Shown here piece by piece: positions 22,441-34,800 of a DNA stretch of 64,000 nucleotides. The stretch covers positions 7,696,862-7,760,861 of the forward strand of contig NC_057918.1 in NCBI RefSeq assembly GCF_018873765.1, in the 5' to 3' direction. The stretch's first letter is position 1; every line of letters starts with the position of its first letter. The position numbers and the translations under genes were made by a program. The notes beneath the pieces are model-generated. The model was not told where the DNA came from. It worked only from the letters and a program-made list of their open reading frames with translations, and searched no databases. Origin of the DNA: Telopea speciosissima. Taxonomy: Eukaryota > Streptophyta > Magnoliopsida > Proteales > Proteaceae.

Positions 22441-23210
22441 GTATAATCGAACAAAGACGTCATTACCACTCTCCAAACTTCAGCATACTATTATCCTTAT
22501 CAAACAAAACTCCGTAATCTTACTTCTTGTTGAAGAATTAAAAGAATTGCACTCCTCAAGTTGTCGATGCACAAAGCCACAAGAAGCAGCAAAAGACGTG
22601 TTTAAATTACCTCTTAAAAAGAATAAAATATAACTCCTCAACAAGGAGCAGTAGTAAAATCACATTCATTCTGACTGTCGTCAAGACTTTCATACTGACC
22701 AACAAACACTACCAGTATATGTACAATAAGACATGGAAATCTAATGCAATAGACTCAATGCCGAGTTAATCTCTGATAAGAAATTGTCGTCCCGGAAATA
22801 CTGTCCTCATATGCTTACTAAAGTCAGTCAACGTTTTGGTTCTCGACAAGGGATCTTGCCACAGAGGACTCCGCATTGTTCATTCTCTCTTCTTCTTTTT
22901 TTTTTTTTGTTTTTTTTTTTTTTTGTTCTTTTTCGCAAAATTTATATATATCCCGTCTCCCTCATCTCCCTTCACTTATTAAAAGAAGAATTACAGAAGC
23001 TTATCGATTTATTGGTTTAATCAAAATCTGTTCTAACAATGAGGCTCTGACTAACTACCATAATTCTTCAGTTTCCATCATCAAACTTACCTCCGAATAA
23101 GAATAATAAAACTAGCTTTTCCAGAGATTGAAGTACGAAAAATTCATAAACATTGACTGAATAACCCGATCGCATGTAAAGGAAAACAAATTCAATTATA
23201 AACAAAGTAC
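22441..23210. other. No gene seen; T-rich tract
   Basis: Contains an interrupted poly(T) stretch at 22896-22930. Open frames crossing it are driven by the T runs. Nothing else is recognised. Confidence 0.5.
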
Positions 23211-23300
23211 CTTTTCCAAGGAATATCTTCTGTAAGAACTAGGGTTCAATCATCTCCTTTTCTGATCGAATCAAAAAATGAATCCAGTTGAAGAAGAAAA
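23211..23300 (-). other. Candidate first non-coding exon of the kinase gene
   Basis: On the minus strand a leader-like sequence containing gaaccctag ends in a strong donor (gaaaag/gtactttg) at 23211/23210. If joined to the acceptor at 12748 it would give a 10.5-kb leader intron containing the complete copia element, foldback element, Au SINE and petD fragment. The pairing is inference only. Confidence 0.3.
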
Positions 23301-23994
23301 ATAGAAAACTCTATAAATTAGATTCTTTACTGTCTCTCTATTCCTCACCAAATAGAAATTGATAAAATGATAGAAGATCTTAGCTGTTCCAAATGACTTG
23401 CTTTGCGATGGACTCTTCCACCACCAACATAGTCACAGGCCAGCGATATCTCTATTTCGCCTCTCTTCCTCTCCGTCCAGTTCAGGAAAAAATAATAGCC
23501 AGCCAAGCAGTAAAATATAGTAGACAATATATGATGATATTTCCAACTATAGCAGGAAACAAAAATGGAGTTTATATGTGAATATATATATTTTCTAGAT
23601 TTTACATAGAAACACCAAATCCTGCCGATTTTTTTTGTCGTTAAACCCAATTATTACTTCCTTAAATTCATATTATTTTTCATGACTATCGGTTACTTTG
23701 ACTTTTAGAAAAGCTTTTTCATCTGGACCTGTCACGTATTTGTGCAGGTATGCAACGTGGAGGGCTGGAATAAGGTTGTTAACTTGTTACTCGTTTCAGT
23801 TTTGGTTCAGTTAAAGGTTTGAAATATATAAATCAGAACCGAATCCTTTATTAAACCGGTTCTAATATTCCAAATTGAAATCAATTACTAAAATGTCTCA
23901 AATTCCATTTTCGTTCTACCCAAAAAAAAATAAAAAATTTCCATTTTCGGTGCGACTAGTATCTTCCTTATCAAGGAAAGAATTAAAAATAAAA

Positions 23995-24210
23995 TCTCCA
24001 GGAAGTGAGCCGTGGTGCGCTACATGCCCATGCTCATCAGGAGGTCTCGAGTTCGAGTCTCCTGGTTGGTACTTTACCCCCTCCTTATTCCTCCCCCCTA
24101 AAAACAAGGGGCAGAGGTGTCTTTTCATATGTAGATGAGAGAGAAAGACTCATAAGAGTGTTGGCGTAGGTTGGCATAGGCCACACTCCCGTACAAAGAA
24201 CTGTATTGAT
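23995..24210 (+). mobile_element. tRNA-derived SINE-like element
   Basis: A tRNA-like head lies at about 24004-24066 (A-box-like gtggtgcgctacatg, B box gagttcgagtctcc). The following body, gggcagaggtgtcttttcatatg through ggccacactcccgtacaaagaact, recurs at 47612-47703 on the opposite strand, so it is a dispersed repeat. It is not a tRNA gene: the acceptor stem is not complementary. Confidence 0.6.
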
Positions 24211-24559
24211 GCTAGCATTATGGACGTGTTTTGTCTCTTTTCTCTCTGTTTTTCGTGGTTTTGTTACTAGTTAGATTTAACACTTATGAACTCAAATGGA
24301 AATAAACATATTTTCTTAAGCCTAATAAAGATATCTAATTTTTTTGGGCTTGAATCGCAACAATTACGCGTAAATTATGATTTAAGAAATAAAATATTTA
24401 AATTAATTCACATGATGTATATCCAATATAAGATACCAAGAAGCATACATAGAATGTTACCATATAATCGTTTCAACAATGTACTAGTTCTTATTGATTT
24501 TAATCGATTCAACGTCAACGGTTTATCCGTTCAAAACCAAACTATATCATTTAATAAGT

Positions 24560-24668
24560 AAATTCACTTTTTAAAACCAAAACCGAATCAATTAGTAAAC
24601 GATTTATCAGCTTTGGTTTAAATGGTTTGATATGGTAAACCGTTTTGGTTTGCAATTCACACCCTTAT
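24560..24668. repeat. aaccg/ggtt-rich dispersed repeat end
   Basis: Sequence rich in aaaccgaat / ggtttggtt and ending cacaccctta, which resembles the ends of the hAT-like element at 44594-45307. Related aaccg-rich sequence lies at about 23800-23880; the two may be halves of one element split by the SINE. Confidence 0.4.
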
Positions 24669-25904
24669 GTTAACGCTTGTAAATTTTATTCTACAACGTC
24701 CAAATAATTGATTCTTAACACCACAATTAAAAGGGTGGCTGAGCTATGTTTCCATGAAGAGGGACACCAATTATGTTGTCATAAAACATATGCCCGACTC
24801 ACTAATAGAAGCATTTTAAGCGATTGAGTTGCAAATAATTCATTTGATTACAATAATAAATAGGGCAGGACATCTACATGCCACTCGCATATAACGGCAT
24901 CTCACACACCAAGCCAAAGGACACACGTATAAGAAGGGATGTCTCACTATTTGTATACAAGGGCCCACGTGGCCAGGGAGAAGAAAGAGTGTGAGAGCAA
25001 TGTGCACACCATGACATATATATCCTTTTCCTAGTGAAATATTATTGTTGTCGTTGTTATTTATATTAAGGGCAAGAGATCGTTGCCTAGTTGAATGGCC
25101 TTTGAACCAATGTGGGGCCAATGAATGCTCATATGAGCATAAACATGGATGAGATCTTATATTTAACAGGGACATGATTGTAATTTTGCTGCTTCTATGT
25201 TCACGCATAGGGCCATGCGACTACTAGACAATGTTATTTTTTCCCTTATAATAATTATCATTAGTTTGGGGTATGGACCATGCATCAAGTTTGGTTGCAA
25301 GGATTTATTCGCCATGCATGACACTTATTTTCTTCTATAAAACATATTTATTGGCACCCTTGATTCATCTATTAAATCTCGACCAAATTAAAGATAAATT
25401 GTATGGAGATATAAATATATAATCCAAGATATGGTTAGAAAAAGTCAACAAAATCTATAACTTTATTTTTTTTAACAACAAAACCCATAACACTATCTAT
25501 TAATTGAAGATTTCCATTATTTGAAAATATAATAGACACGTGAACAATTTGATGAAGGGGTCAACCAAAAAAATTATCTGTTTATAAGAAACTCAAAAGA
25601 AAAAATCTAATACTTTTATAATTGGTTGAAACTACATCAGTGTTCCACATGACTTGCATAGCTAAACACAAATAAGAAGACCTTTTGCAATCAACTTAAA
25701 TATTTGAATTGCCGTGACTTAAATACAGTCCCAATATTTATCACTCATCGACTTAATCCACACAAAAAAATTTGTGGATAGTTAGTTGTTTACGTCATCT
25801 TCCAATTATGAGGGCCAATTTTTTTTCTTCCGTTCTTGAAATAGATTACAATCATGTAGCATGTTGTGTGATTATTGCACGAGGTTCCCACTACTACAGG
25901 ATCT
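24669..25904. other. Intergenic, no gene seen
   Basis: AT-rich sequence without recognised coding blocks. Confidence 0.5.
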
Positions 25905-26060
25905 GGGAAAGGTAATGTACGGTCTGTTCCATTTTCCTGCCCGCTCCATTTCCTCAAGTCCCTCTAATAGGGGTCTAGAAATGACCACTCTACCCTATTA
26001 GAGGAACTTGGGGAATAAATCAAACAAGAAATAGAGCAGATAATTTTTCTAAATATACGC
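25905..26060. repeat. Dispersed relative of the 243-bp tandem repeat at 48.3 kb
   Basis: Contains ctctaatagggg-tctagaaatgaccactctaccc and tattagaggaacttgggga, then gataatttttct-aatata. The same blocks in the same order form each unit of the array at 48309-48853. Confidence 0.6.
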
Positions 26061-26488
26061 AGTCTTACCATCTGCTTTGCAGCTTTGCAGAAGAGGTTGT
26101 TTCCAAGTTTTGAACTTGCATTAATCAACATGTTGCAATAGTGCAACTTAACTGTTTTCTTTATTATTATCGTTATTATTTTATTTTTTTTTATGCATTA
26201 AGACTTAAGCACAGCCTTTGACTCTTCAACAATTAAACCTATATTTCGTGATATTTCGCGATATTTCACCATACGTGGATTACTATCCCAAGTCTCATGG
26301 AGAGTTGATATGGTCAAATCAAAGGTTAAAAACATATTGTGAATTAATCAATTTTACGTATTATTATTATTTGGTTGAGGGGTCGATTGTATTAGTTATA
26401 GGCTTCTGTCTTTGTACTTTTAGGTGCAATCAAGATTATTCAAAGTTATCCTTTTAACCACTAAGCAAAAATTTATAGGAAAATGATG

Positions 26489-27291
26489 GTCATTGATACA
26501 TCCAATATTCACCGGGCCAATCAACGATCGCCACGTGTCACAGGCGACCCGTTCCATAGGCAAGGAGAACGAACTGGGGTCCCAGCACCCGGGCTCGGCC
26601 TCACCCAGGTGCGGCCACCACGGGGGCGCGGCCTCACCTAGGAGCGGCCTCACCCAGGCACGGCCACACATCAAGGCGCGGCCTCACCCAGGCGCGGCCT
26701 CACCTAGGCGCGGCCACCCCTCGGGCGCGGCGGGGCCACACATCCAGGAGCGGCCTCACCCAGGCGCGGCCTGTACCTAGGCACAGCATCGTGGGCACGT
26801 GAGGAGGAGGCTACCCACCTATAACCCGATCGTATCACTAAGACTCATGTCACCACCAGGACTCTAGACCGCCGCTTAGAGGTCACGTCACCCAGACGGA
26901 TTCAAGCACCAAGGACGTTATCTCCACACGCGGATATCTATCCACCAAGGAGCTTGATACCACTAGGACACTCCCTCCCGCGGGGAGATGATCAATCAGG
27001 ATAGAGCCCCGTTACCCAGGGCCTCTATCCACTCAACGGGACAATCGCCATCAAACTGGGACTCTCCACACCGCCATACGCTACTATAAAAGGCAAGGTA
27101 CATAACCCCATGGGGGACATCTAAACTCATACTGAATAATCACTATTCATCTATTTGCGCCAGGAGATCTAACTTTGGCATCGGAGAGCCCTAGGTCGGG
27201 ACCACACCGGTTCTCTCTGTTGACCCCTTGGTCCACTTGCAGGTGACGGCACTCGCAGGACCGCTCGACGATTTCTTGACGCAACAGTCAT
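26489..27291. mobile_element. Solo LTR with perfect target duplication
   Basis: A 793-base segment (26494-27286) begins tgatacatcc and ends gacgcaaca (TG...CA) and is flanked by gtcat on both sides (26489-26493 and 27287-27291). It is far more GC-rich than its surroundings. It has a TATA-like ctataaaagg at about 27083 followed by a leader-like stretch and a catcggagagccctaggtcgg block, an arrangement typical of plant Ty3/gypsy LTRs. No primer site or internal region follows. Best explained by recombination between two LTRs. Gypsy rather than copia is inference from style and length. Confidence 0.88.
26585..26785. repeat. GC-rich minisatellite inside the solo LTR
   Basis: About ten imperfect copies of a short unit of type ggcgcggcctcaccca (spacing about 15-20 bases), alternating cggcctcaccc and cggccac-c forms. 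It lies in the presumed U3 part of the LTR. Proline/arginine-rich open frames across it on both strands come from the repeat. Confidence 0.85.
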
Positions 27292-28137
27292 GTTGACAGT
27301 ATCATGCACCCTTTGACACTCTCTCTACTATGTAATATGTGGATCTCATGTATAAAAATTGAGAAGCATCCATTCTCGTGCTTTGATTGGCTTGGCGTGG
27401 AAGATTCCATGTCACACCATCAACTTGGCAATCCCTTACCTAAACTTCATAGCAACTCGAAAAATGTTTTTGCATTGGATATTTGCCGAAAGAGTAGATT
27501 ATTAAGTGAATGGCAGGATCATCAACTTTCAATGTCAACTAAACTAACCTTGGGTTTTTCTTATTTTAAATTAGTGGCCTAAAACCTATCATCCCTAATT
27601 ATGGGTTGTAATTTCACCCAAAAAATAAATTAAAAAAAATTATGGGTTGTAACCAATTTTTTTATGAAAAAAAAAGAAAAAAAAATAATAATAAACCATA
27701 ACGTCCAAAATTACGTCTAAGCTTAGTTGTCCCTTGGCACCAGATCTACAAGCAACAATTGATAAGTTACAAACTATATATACATATTGTTGTTCCATCA
27801 CTTGAATATTAACAAACTTAAACATTTTAAGAGTTTGTGAGATATTAAATTGGTCAACAAAAAGCTCCCATGACCAACAAAAGGGTTGTGATATGTCAAA
27901 CGATCCTTTCATATCTTCATTATCTGTCAAAACGTTGAGCTATATGAATCCCGTTTCTTTTGTCCCTTTCAATCCTTGTTGCATGCCTCTTGCCTTCGCT
28001 TTATGTGAAAATCCTGTGAAACCAAAATTCATATAACCCGAAACAAACTTATTAATAAATAAAACACCAGATGCCAAACTTGCCCTCCCACTTGTAGCAT
28101 CAAAACAACAATTAAAAATCAGTAAAAAAGGCATACC

Positions 28138-28236
28138 CAATGCACAAGGCTCTCGCCACTATGGGGTCCGGGGAGGGTCATAATTTATGCAACATTACCC
28201 CTGCTTTGCTGGGAGACTGTTTCCAAAGACTCGAAC
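28138..28236 (-). mobile_element. Au-type SINE, 5'-truncated, minus strand
   Basis: On the minus strand it reads gttcgagtct, ggaaacagtctccc, gcaggggtaatgttgc, taaattatgaccctccccggacccc, gcgagagccttgtgcattggg. The same body as the copy at 21296, but lacking the first part of the tRNA-like head. Confidence 0.85.
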
Positions 28237-29164
28237 AATTAATTATAGGAAACTCAAATAATTAGTTATTGGGAATTACTGGTGAAGGACAAGAAAATTG
28301 ATACGGTGCAAGTCATCCTTAAGAAAAACTGTACTAATAATGAATGAGTGAAAAAGATGAACCAAAGTGAAAAAGTGCAAGTCACTTTCAAATAATTAGT
28401 TATTTTGAAAGTGATTTATTATTATGCCATTATCAAAAGATATTATTAGCAGTCAAATTTTTTTGAGTACATTTGTGAATGATACTACGACCATCATTGG
28501 AAAAAATTGTATCTCATACGAAAATGATAAAATGTAAGGTTACAAATTATTTGATACCTATATAGGGGTGCGAACAAGAAAATCCATTTTTAAAACCTGC
28601 TAAAACACCATTCTCAACAAACATTTAGAAAAATGGAGAGCAATCAATTTAGTAGTTAAACTCCATATAGGGAAGAAACAAGAGTGTTTTGAATCGGAGC
28701 CCGATCAAGTCTAATATTAATAATAGCTTTGACAATTGAGGGAGAGGAAAATAGAAGAAATTAGAAAATAGTTTCAATCTATATTAATCATAAGATCACA
28801 TACCATATCATACAAAGGGAAATGAGAAAAAAGATGCTAGAAGATAAGAATTTTGTAAAAAAGGAATCCAATGGTCCTTCCAAATGGATACCGTATGTTT
28901 GTTTCCAATTTGGAAGTAAACCATCTTGCTAAAAAATGGAAGAAGAGATCATTGGTTGGTTGTGTAACCCTTGCACCAGCGTGGGCCAGGGACCAATGAA
29001 GACGTGCAAAGGAATCAACACAGATGATTTTTTTTTTAATATTATTATTATAGGAGAGACAGAGTGTTAATTTTGTGCGCTACTATGTCTAGGTGTAGGA
29101 ACCATGCAACCAATTAATGTTCTTTACCCATAATAATTATGAATTAAGTACGTACGAAAAACTC

Positions 29165-30204
29165 AGTGGATGGATCTCGGCACAATATTAAAGTTGCTCT
29201 TGTGGCGTATTTGTAATGAAGCAATTGCTACTGGCGCTGGCTTACAAGCTCGGCATGTAAACACTGATCCGAGCTGCTCTAAATGTGGTGCTTCAGCAGA
29301 GACTGGTGACCATATTCTTTTCGATTGCCCTTTTGCTCGTAGTGTTTGGTTTGGAAGCCCTCTACAATTCTCCCCCCAAGACGATATGCCTTGTTTGGTA
29401 GACTGGATTCAAAGTTGGAATGTTTGGTTCAAGCAGGATAAGAAGCTTGCTCGTGAGTCTCTCTCAAGAGCCTCCTTTATTTGCTGGTATCTTTGGCGCT
29501 CTCGTAATGAACTAGTTTTCAATGGGAAAGCTTGGACTCCCTCTGAAGTTCTCCAAGTGGCTGATAGGGCCTACCTAGAATTTTACAATACAGTGCAAAA
29601 GCCGGGTGATCTAGCACTACAAGCGCCAAGTGATCTTTCGTTTGGTTATGGGATTAGTAGATCCCACCACTGCCTCCATTGGTCCCCCTACTGTGGGTGT
29701 TGTTAAGGCGAACTGTGATGCGACGCTCACTAAGGATGCGGCAAAGGGTGGTTTGGGTGTGATTTTTAGAGACCACACTGGTGTTCTGTTAAAGGTGCGC
29801 TCCCTCCCTCAGTTGTTTGGTTCGATTATCCAAGGAGAGGTAATGGCTATTCGTAGTGCTCTCGTCTCTGCCTTAGAGTTGGGTTTTAACAACTTGCTTG
29901 TGGAATTTGATAGTAGGGATGCTATTATGTTTATTGAAGGAAGGAAATCTCCGGGTTGGGAGGTGGAGGACCTAGTGGCTGATGTGGCTAGACTGAAATC
30001 TTCTTTCTCCTCTATTGCTTTCTCTTTTGTTCCTAGGGCTGTGAATGATGTTTCGGATGCTCTAGCCAGGAAGGCACTGTCACTTGGGTATGTGACAGAT
30101 TAACCAAATTCCAATCGGTGGCTTCAGGAGCTTTGTGTGACTGAAGTTGCTGGTTGTACTCACCCCTGTCATCAATAAACTCCCCGCTTAACCAAAAAAA
30201 AAAA
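29165..30204 (+). pseudogene. L1-type LINE 3' end: zinc-binding domain and RNase H
   Basis: Two overlapping frames encode the end of a plant L1 polyprotein. Frame 1 (29170-29706) has the zf-RVT region: CSKCGASAETGDHILFDCPF, then SLSRASFICWYLWRSRNEL. Frame 2 (29630-30103) has an RNase H-like domain: KANCDATLTKDAAKGGLG, GEVMAIRSAL, FDSRDAIMFI, FVPRAVNDVSDALARKAL, stop. The frames join by a small shift near 29640-29700. Only short coding-like sequence separates the stop from an A tract (30192-30203). Reverse transcriptase and endonuclease are missing, as in 5'-truncated insertions. Such domains also occur in captured host-like genes, but with no intron and a poly(A) tail a LINE is preferred. Confidence 0.85.
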
Positions 30205-30335
30205 ATAGTCATCTAGTGGTCACGGGTTAAAGTTGGGAAAGAGCCTCTCCATGAAGCAGGGGTAAGTTAGCATACATTATGACCCTCTCTAGCCCTGAGC
30301 TTCATTCACCAGCACACCCTTTCTTATAACTGTCT
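30205..30335 (+). mobile_element. Au-type SINE, degraded
   Basis: Begins just after the LINE poly(A): tagtggtcacgggtt, gagcctctccatga, gcaggggtaagttagcatac, attatgaccctctctagccc, and a ggtgtgctggtgaatg-like end in reverse form. The B box is damaged (gggttaaagtt). It is followed by A-rich simple sequence to about 30375. Confidence 0.7.
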
Positions 30336-30375
30336 ACGTTAAAATAAAAAAATAAAAAATAAAAAAAATAAAAAA

Positions 30376-31834
30376 GAGAGAATTTTTTTGGGTGCAAATA
30401 AAAAACTGAATATCGACAAATGGCAAAGTTCTACCGACAAAAAACAAAGGATGGCAATGTTGAAATTCCAAAAAAGGAATAGGGAAAAAGTTGTGTAAAG
30501 TTAGAGTTCTGGGTGCAATTGCGCAAACATATTTCTCAGGGGCTTCGTTGAATATAGAGGAGAAATTGAAAACTTCCGAGCTTCAGTACTGTCTCACTGT
30601 CTCGTCTAGGGTTTCATTAATCGCTGAATCGGATTGAAAATTGGCCGATTTGAAATCGGAATCATTCCGGACTGATTCCGATTCATGTAGGTTTGAATCA
30701 GAATACTTATGTTAAGATTCTCCCAATTTCTACCGTTTCAATCCGATTCTAAGGTTATACGGACCGATTTCAACCCGATAATCGGTAATCGGCCGAGATC
30801 GATTCGTCACCGACTCCTGATTTAAAAACCCTGGTTCCGTCCTCAATTCTCTACAGAAAATGTCTATTTCAAGATTCCAGTTTCCCGGGCTAAAGAGCAC
30901 TTCTATCGAGCTAATAGGCTGTTGGATTTGGAGACTAGTGAGATTCTAAAGCTCTATAGTACTGTGGTTCTCTGATTTTTGAATCATATCCACTTTCGTC
31001 TTCTATACTTTCCTTCTTCTCAAGCATTTGAATAACTGAAACGAAAAAGAGCCATGAGAAAAAGAAAGCCATGGCGTATCGGCATTTGGGGCAGTTGTAC
31101 GGCAACCTTTTGCTTCGTCTTGCTTGCAGAGGCGGTAATGCTACCTTACAGAATTACATGTTTAGAGATCGTATTTGCTTTTGTATATTGTGTACATGGA
31201 CGTGGTTGCATGTCTCTCTGTAACATCGTATTTGAGATTACGCTGGAAGGAAGAAATCTCTTGAACTTGAATCCAAAGTAAGGAATTCTCTTAAGAATCT
31301 CCATTTCCAGGGGTTTCTTCCATTTTGGATCTATCTGCTTTTTTTACAGGATTCTTTTTTAGTTTAACTTGACAGAAATCATCTTCAATTCTCTACAGTT
31401 CGGTTTAGTTTTCTCAAGTTTTTAAAGAAACTCCCTGCCAATTCATCTTCTGAGCTTGGTATTACAGGTTGCCATCTCAGTTTGTATTTACAAATATTAA
31501 AGTCCTGAAGCTTAGAAATTCCCGGTTGGGTTTGTATGAAACTTTTGCCTTTCCTTCTTACACCGAAAGTTTATTTTTTTAAAGACCTCAAAGATCTGTT
31601 CGTGAAAGTGAACAGTGGAGTTTTTCTTTAATTTTGAGAGGCTTGGCGCATTGTGTCAATGAATGCTGCTTAAATGGGTCTTTCATCTGATGTAGTTATG
31701 GTCCATCTGGTCATGTTGTCAAATGGAGGAGAGATGGCTGTGGAAATTGAGACGAGATTGATGGTTTTTCTGCATTAGCGGAATTAAGCACCATTTCTCT
31801 ATAGGTGTGGGAGGGGAGGGGGGTGGAGAATAAA
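30376..31834. other. Upstream region of the flippase gene
   Basis: No coding block. Contains an imperfect palindromic patch of ccgatt/aatcgg motifs (30620-30820), a common plant dispersed repeat style. Leader exons of the flippase gene are likely in 30.8-31.8 kb, but I cannot place the transcription start. Confidence 0.4.
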
Positions 31835-34800
31835 ATGCAGGGTGGAAGAGGGATACACTTCAGCCAGCTCTACATATTTTCATACATCCAATCGTTTCAG
31901 GATGATCACTCCCAGATAGGGCAGAAAGGTTACTCGAGAGTGGTCTACTGTAACGACCCCGATAATCCTGAAGCATTAAAACTCAAATACAGGGGAAACT
32001 GTATCTCCACCACGAAGTATACTGTATTTAATTTCGTCCCCAAGTCTTTGTTTGAGCAGTTTAGAAGGGTTGCAAACATATACTTTCTTGTTGCGGCTTG
32101 TGTTTCCTTTAGTCCGTTGGCGCCTTACCGGGCTGGCAGCATCGTTTTACCTCTTGTGGTAGTGATCGGGGCTACAATGGTCAAGGAGGCTGTTGAAGAC
32201 TGGAGGCGTAGGAAGCAGGTAATCTATGATAACTTCCAATACAGGATTCAGAACTTTTCAGCTCTACTTTTTTAGTATCTGACACATTGAGGGTGTGATT
32301 GGATTATATTAGCAACTTTTTCATCTTGAATTTATCTACTCTGTTTTAAGTGCTTGAAGCAAGATCAATTAGGTCTCTTTTGTTTCTGGCAATTTCTGAT
32401 ATTTGGCATAAATAATTCTAGGTTGGAGCAGAAGTTGCAATTGTCGTAGATTTTCTGACTAGTTCTTGGCTAGAAGCTTTAAATCATTTTTTTTTTCTCC
32501 CTTCCAAATTTAACATTTGATTAAAAAAAAATCATTGCTAAAAACATTAGGGGACGCATATTTGACATCACTATCAAGAATCTTTCGACCCTCACCCTGG
32601 AGATGAATCTGCTAATCCTTTGCTGGAAGTGTTTGTCTGGCAGGTTCAATCAGAAGCTCCTTCCACCCCCCACCCGCCGTAGTCGATGAGCTTTCCTTTC
32701 ATAAAGCATACTTGAGAGGAGGATTCTTGTAAATGCTTTAATCATGCCAGGGAGGAGAATCTTATAAATGCTTTTGCTTCATATTGTTCTCATGTAACTA
32801 ATTCTATCTTATGTGAAAGTATTGAACCTGTGATATCCGCCGTTTGTCCATGTGCAAATTCTAATAATCTTAACTTTGATATCTGTAACAAAAGGATTAG
32901 TCAAATTATCAATAGAGGGGAAAAATTGGTGACTGAAACTGGCCGCGAACGGACCAAATGCTACATTCTATATTAGGGATATATCCAAGTTTTTCCGTAA
33001 ACATGCAAGAATGGCTTGGTGGCTTGATGCTTAGCCCAAATTCCCTTAAATTTTCCCTGGCACTAAAAACAGAGAGAATGTAGGGGTAAAGTGCATAAGA
33101 TAAATAGATACAATGAACAGTTTCTGGACTTCGTGCACCTGTTTACATCTCCCTCTTCATCTTAGTCTATGGTCTTTCTCTCTCATAAACAGCATATTGC
33201 ACAGCCTGTAAATGCGTCTCTCTTCATCTTTATCTACTATTCTGTCATTCCTGATAAACATCGCATGTCGCCACACCTATCCTTCCTTTGTGTGTATGGG
33301 TGTGTGTTGGGGGGGGGTGGGAGGGGGCTGGACCGGATGGTACTCTCTCAGACCACCATCACTATAACTTTTCGTTGCTATGGGGGTGAGAAAGTTCAAT
33401 GAATCAGCTAATATGTCAATATTATATAGTTGTCAAGGAGCCTCCTTGGCGGCATAGCTGACAAGGCGGGCCTTGATCTATATACCACATGATTCGGGCG
33501 TGTTTTCCATATCCTGATTATGTTATAGGTATCAAGGTGGCTGGATCCTGAAGATGGAAACATAATCAAGATATGAAAACGTAACTGGAAAAAGGTGCTC
33601 ATCTTGGAGCCATGGTAATCATGGTCAATGGTATGCTTAAAAATCTTTTCTTTTTTCCTTTCTACTATAATATGTAGCAAATTCTGCATAGAATGATAAC
33701 AGAGAGTTAAAATTTGGAAGAAGAGGAGGCCGATTCTTTTGTCGAAGTGTCAATACTCAACTCTAATAAACTCAAATAAGCCAATTCTTGTGGTTAAGCG
33801 ATCCTTTATGTTGCTTATCACATTTATTTAGAGGGTGAATAAGCAGAAGAGGAGGCTGATTCCTTGGTCGAAGTGTCTATACTCAACCCAAATCAACTCA
33901 AATAAGCCAATTCTTGTGGTTAAGCGATCCTCTATGTTGCTTCTCACATTTATTGTTACATTTCTTTCTCCCTCTACTTTCTTTCTCCTTTCCAATAGGA
34001 TAGTTAAATTGCATTGGTGTAAGGGCAATAACCAGAAAAATAAATAAAATGACAAGTGCCAAAAGCCTTCAGAAAAGGAGGGGAGCTTCTAACTGATTGA
34101 AGTTTGGCCTTTCATTGAAAGGTTTATATATCTTGGGTTGTTGAAGCATTTCTCTCTTTAGTAGTTATGGTTCATCCAACTATTGATGCATATATAGAAG
34201 CATATATCTTTAAAACTGATGCATGAAACAGTGGTTATTACTGTCAGATAATATCCATTCCCTGCATATAGTATGTTTCTTGAATGCGTGCATCAAAGGG
34301 ACCTTGCACCTTGCAAACTGATATATTCTGTTTTTGCTGTCAGTCTCTTAGATGCTTTCATGGGTTTGACCTCTGTTATATATTCTCCAATCAATAATAA
34401 GCAATCGTCTTGATTACTGTATTTGACTTTGTCCAATCAATAATTAGCTACCGTCTTACTGCATTTGACTTTGTCCTTCTTAATCTTTATTACAATTCAA
34501 ATAATGTATAATGGTTTCAGGATATAGAGGCCAATAATCGTAAGGTTAAAGTGTATGGGAAGGATCATACTTTCCACAAAACTAAGTGGAAGAATGTACG
34601 GGTTGGAGATCTCGTCAGGGTGGAGAAGGATGAATTCTTTCCTGCTGATCTGCTTCTGCTTTCTTCAAGTTATGATGATGGGATTTGTTATGTTGAGACC
34701 ATGAATCTTGATGGTGAGACAAACTTAAAAGTCAAGCGATGTTTGGAAGCAACAGCTGCACTGCGTGATGAGTTCTGGAAATTTAAAGCAATTGTGAGAT

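Noticed and set aside
22784..23100. Overlapping 74-78 codon frames
   Set aside because: They run through a poly(T) tract giving Phe/Leu runs; no conserved block.
24004..24075. Possible tRNA gene with a good B box
   Set aside because: The ends do not pair as an acceptor stem, and the sequence continues into a dispersed repeat body; a SINE head is the better reading.
26420..26780. Open frames on both strands rich in Pro, Arg, His and Gly
   Set aside because: They arise from the GC-rich minisatellite in the solo LTR; no family pattern or start context.
31054..31281. 75-codon frame upstream of the flippase, starting MRKRKPW
   Set aside because: No family match, and it lies in the probable leader region; could at most be an upstream ORF.
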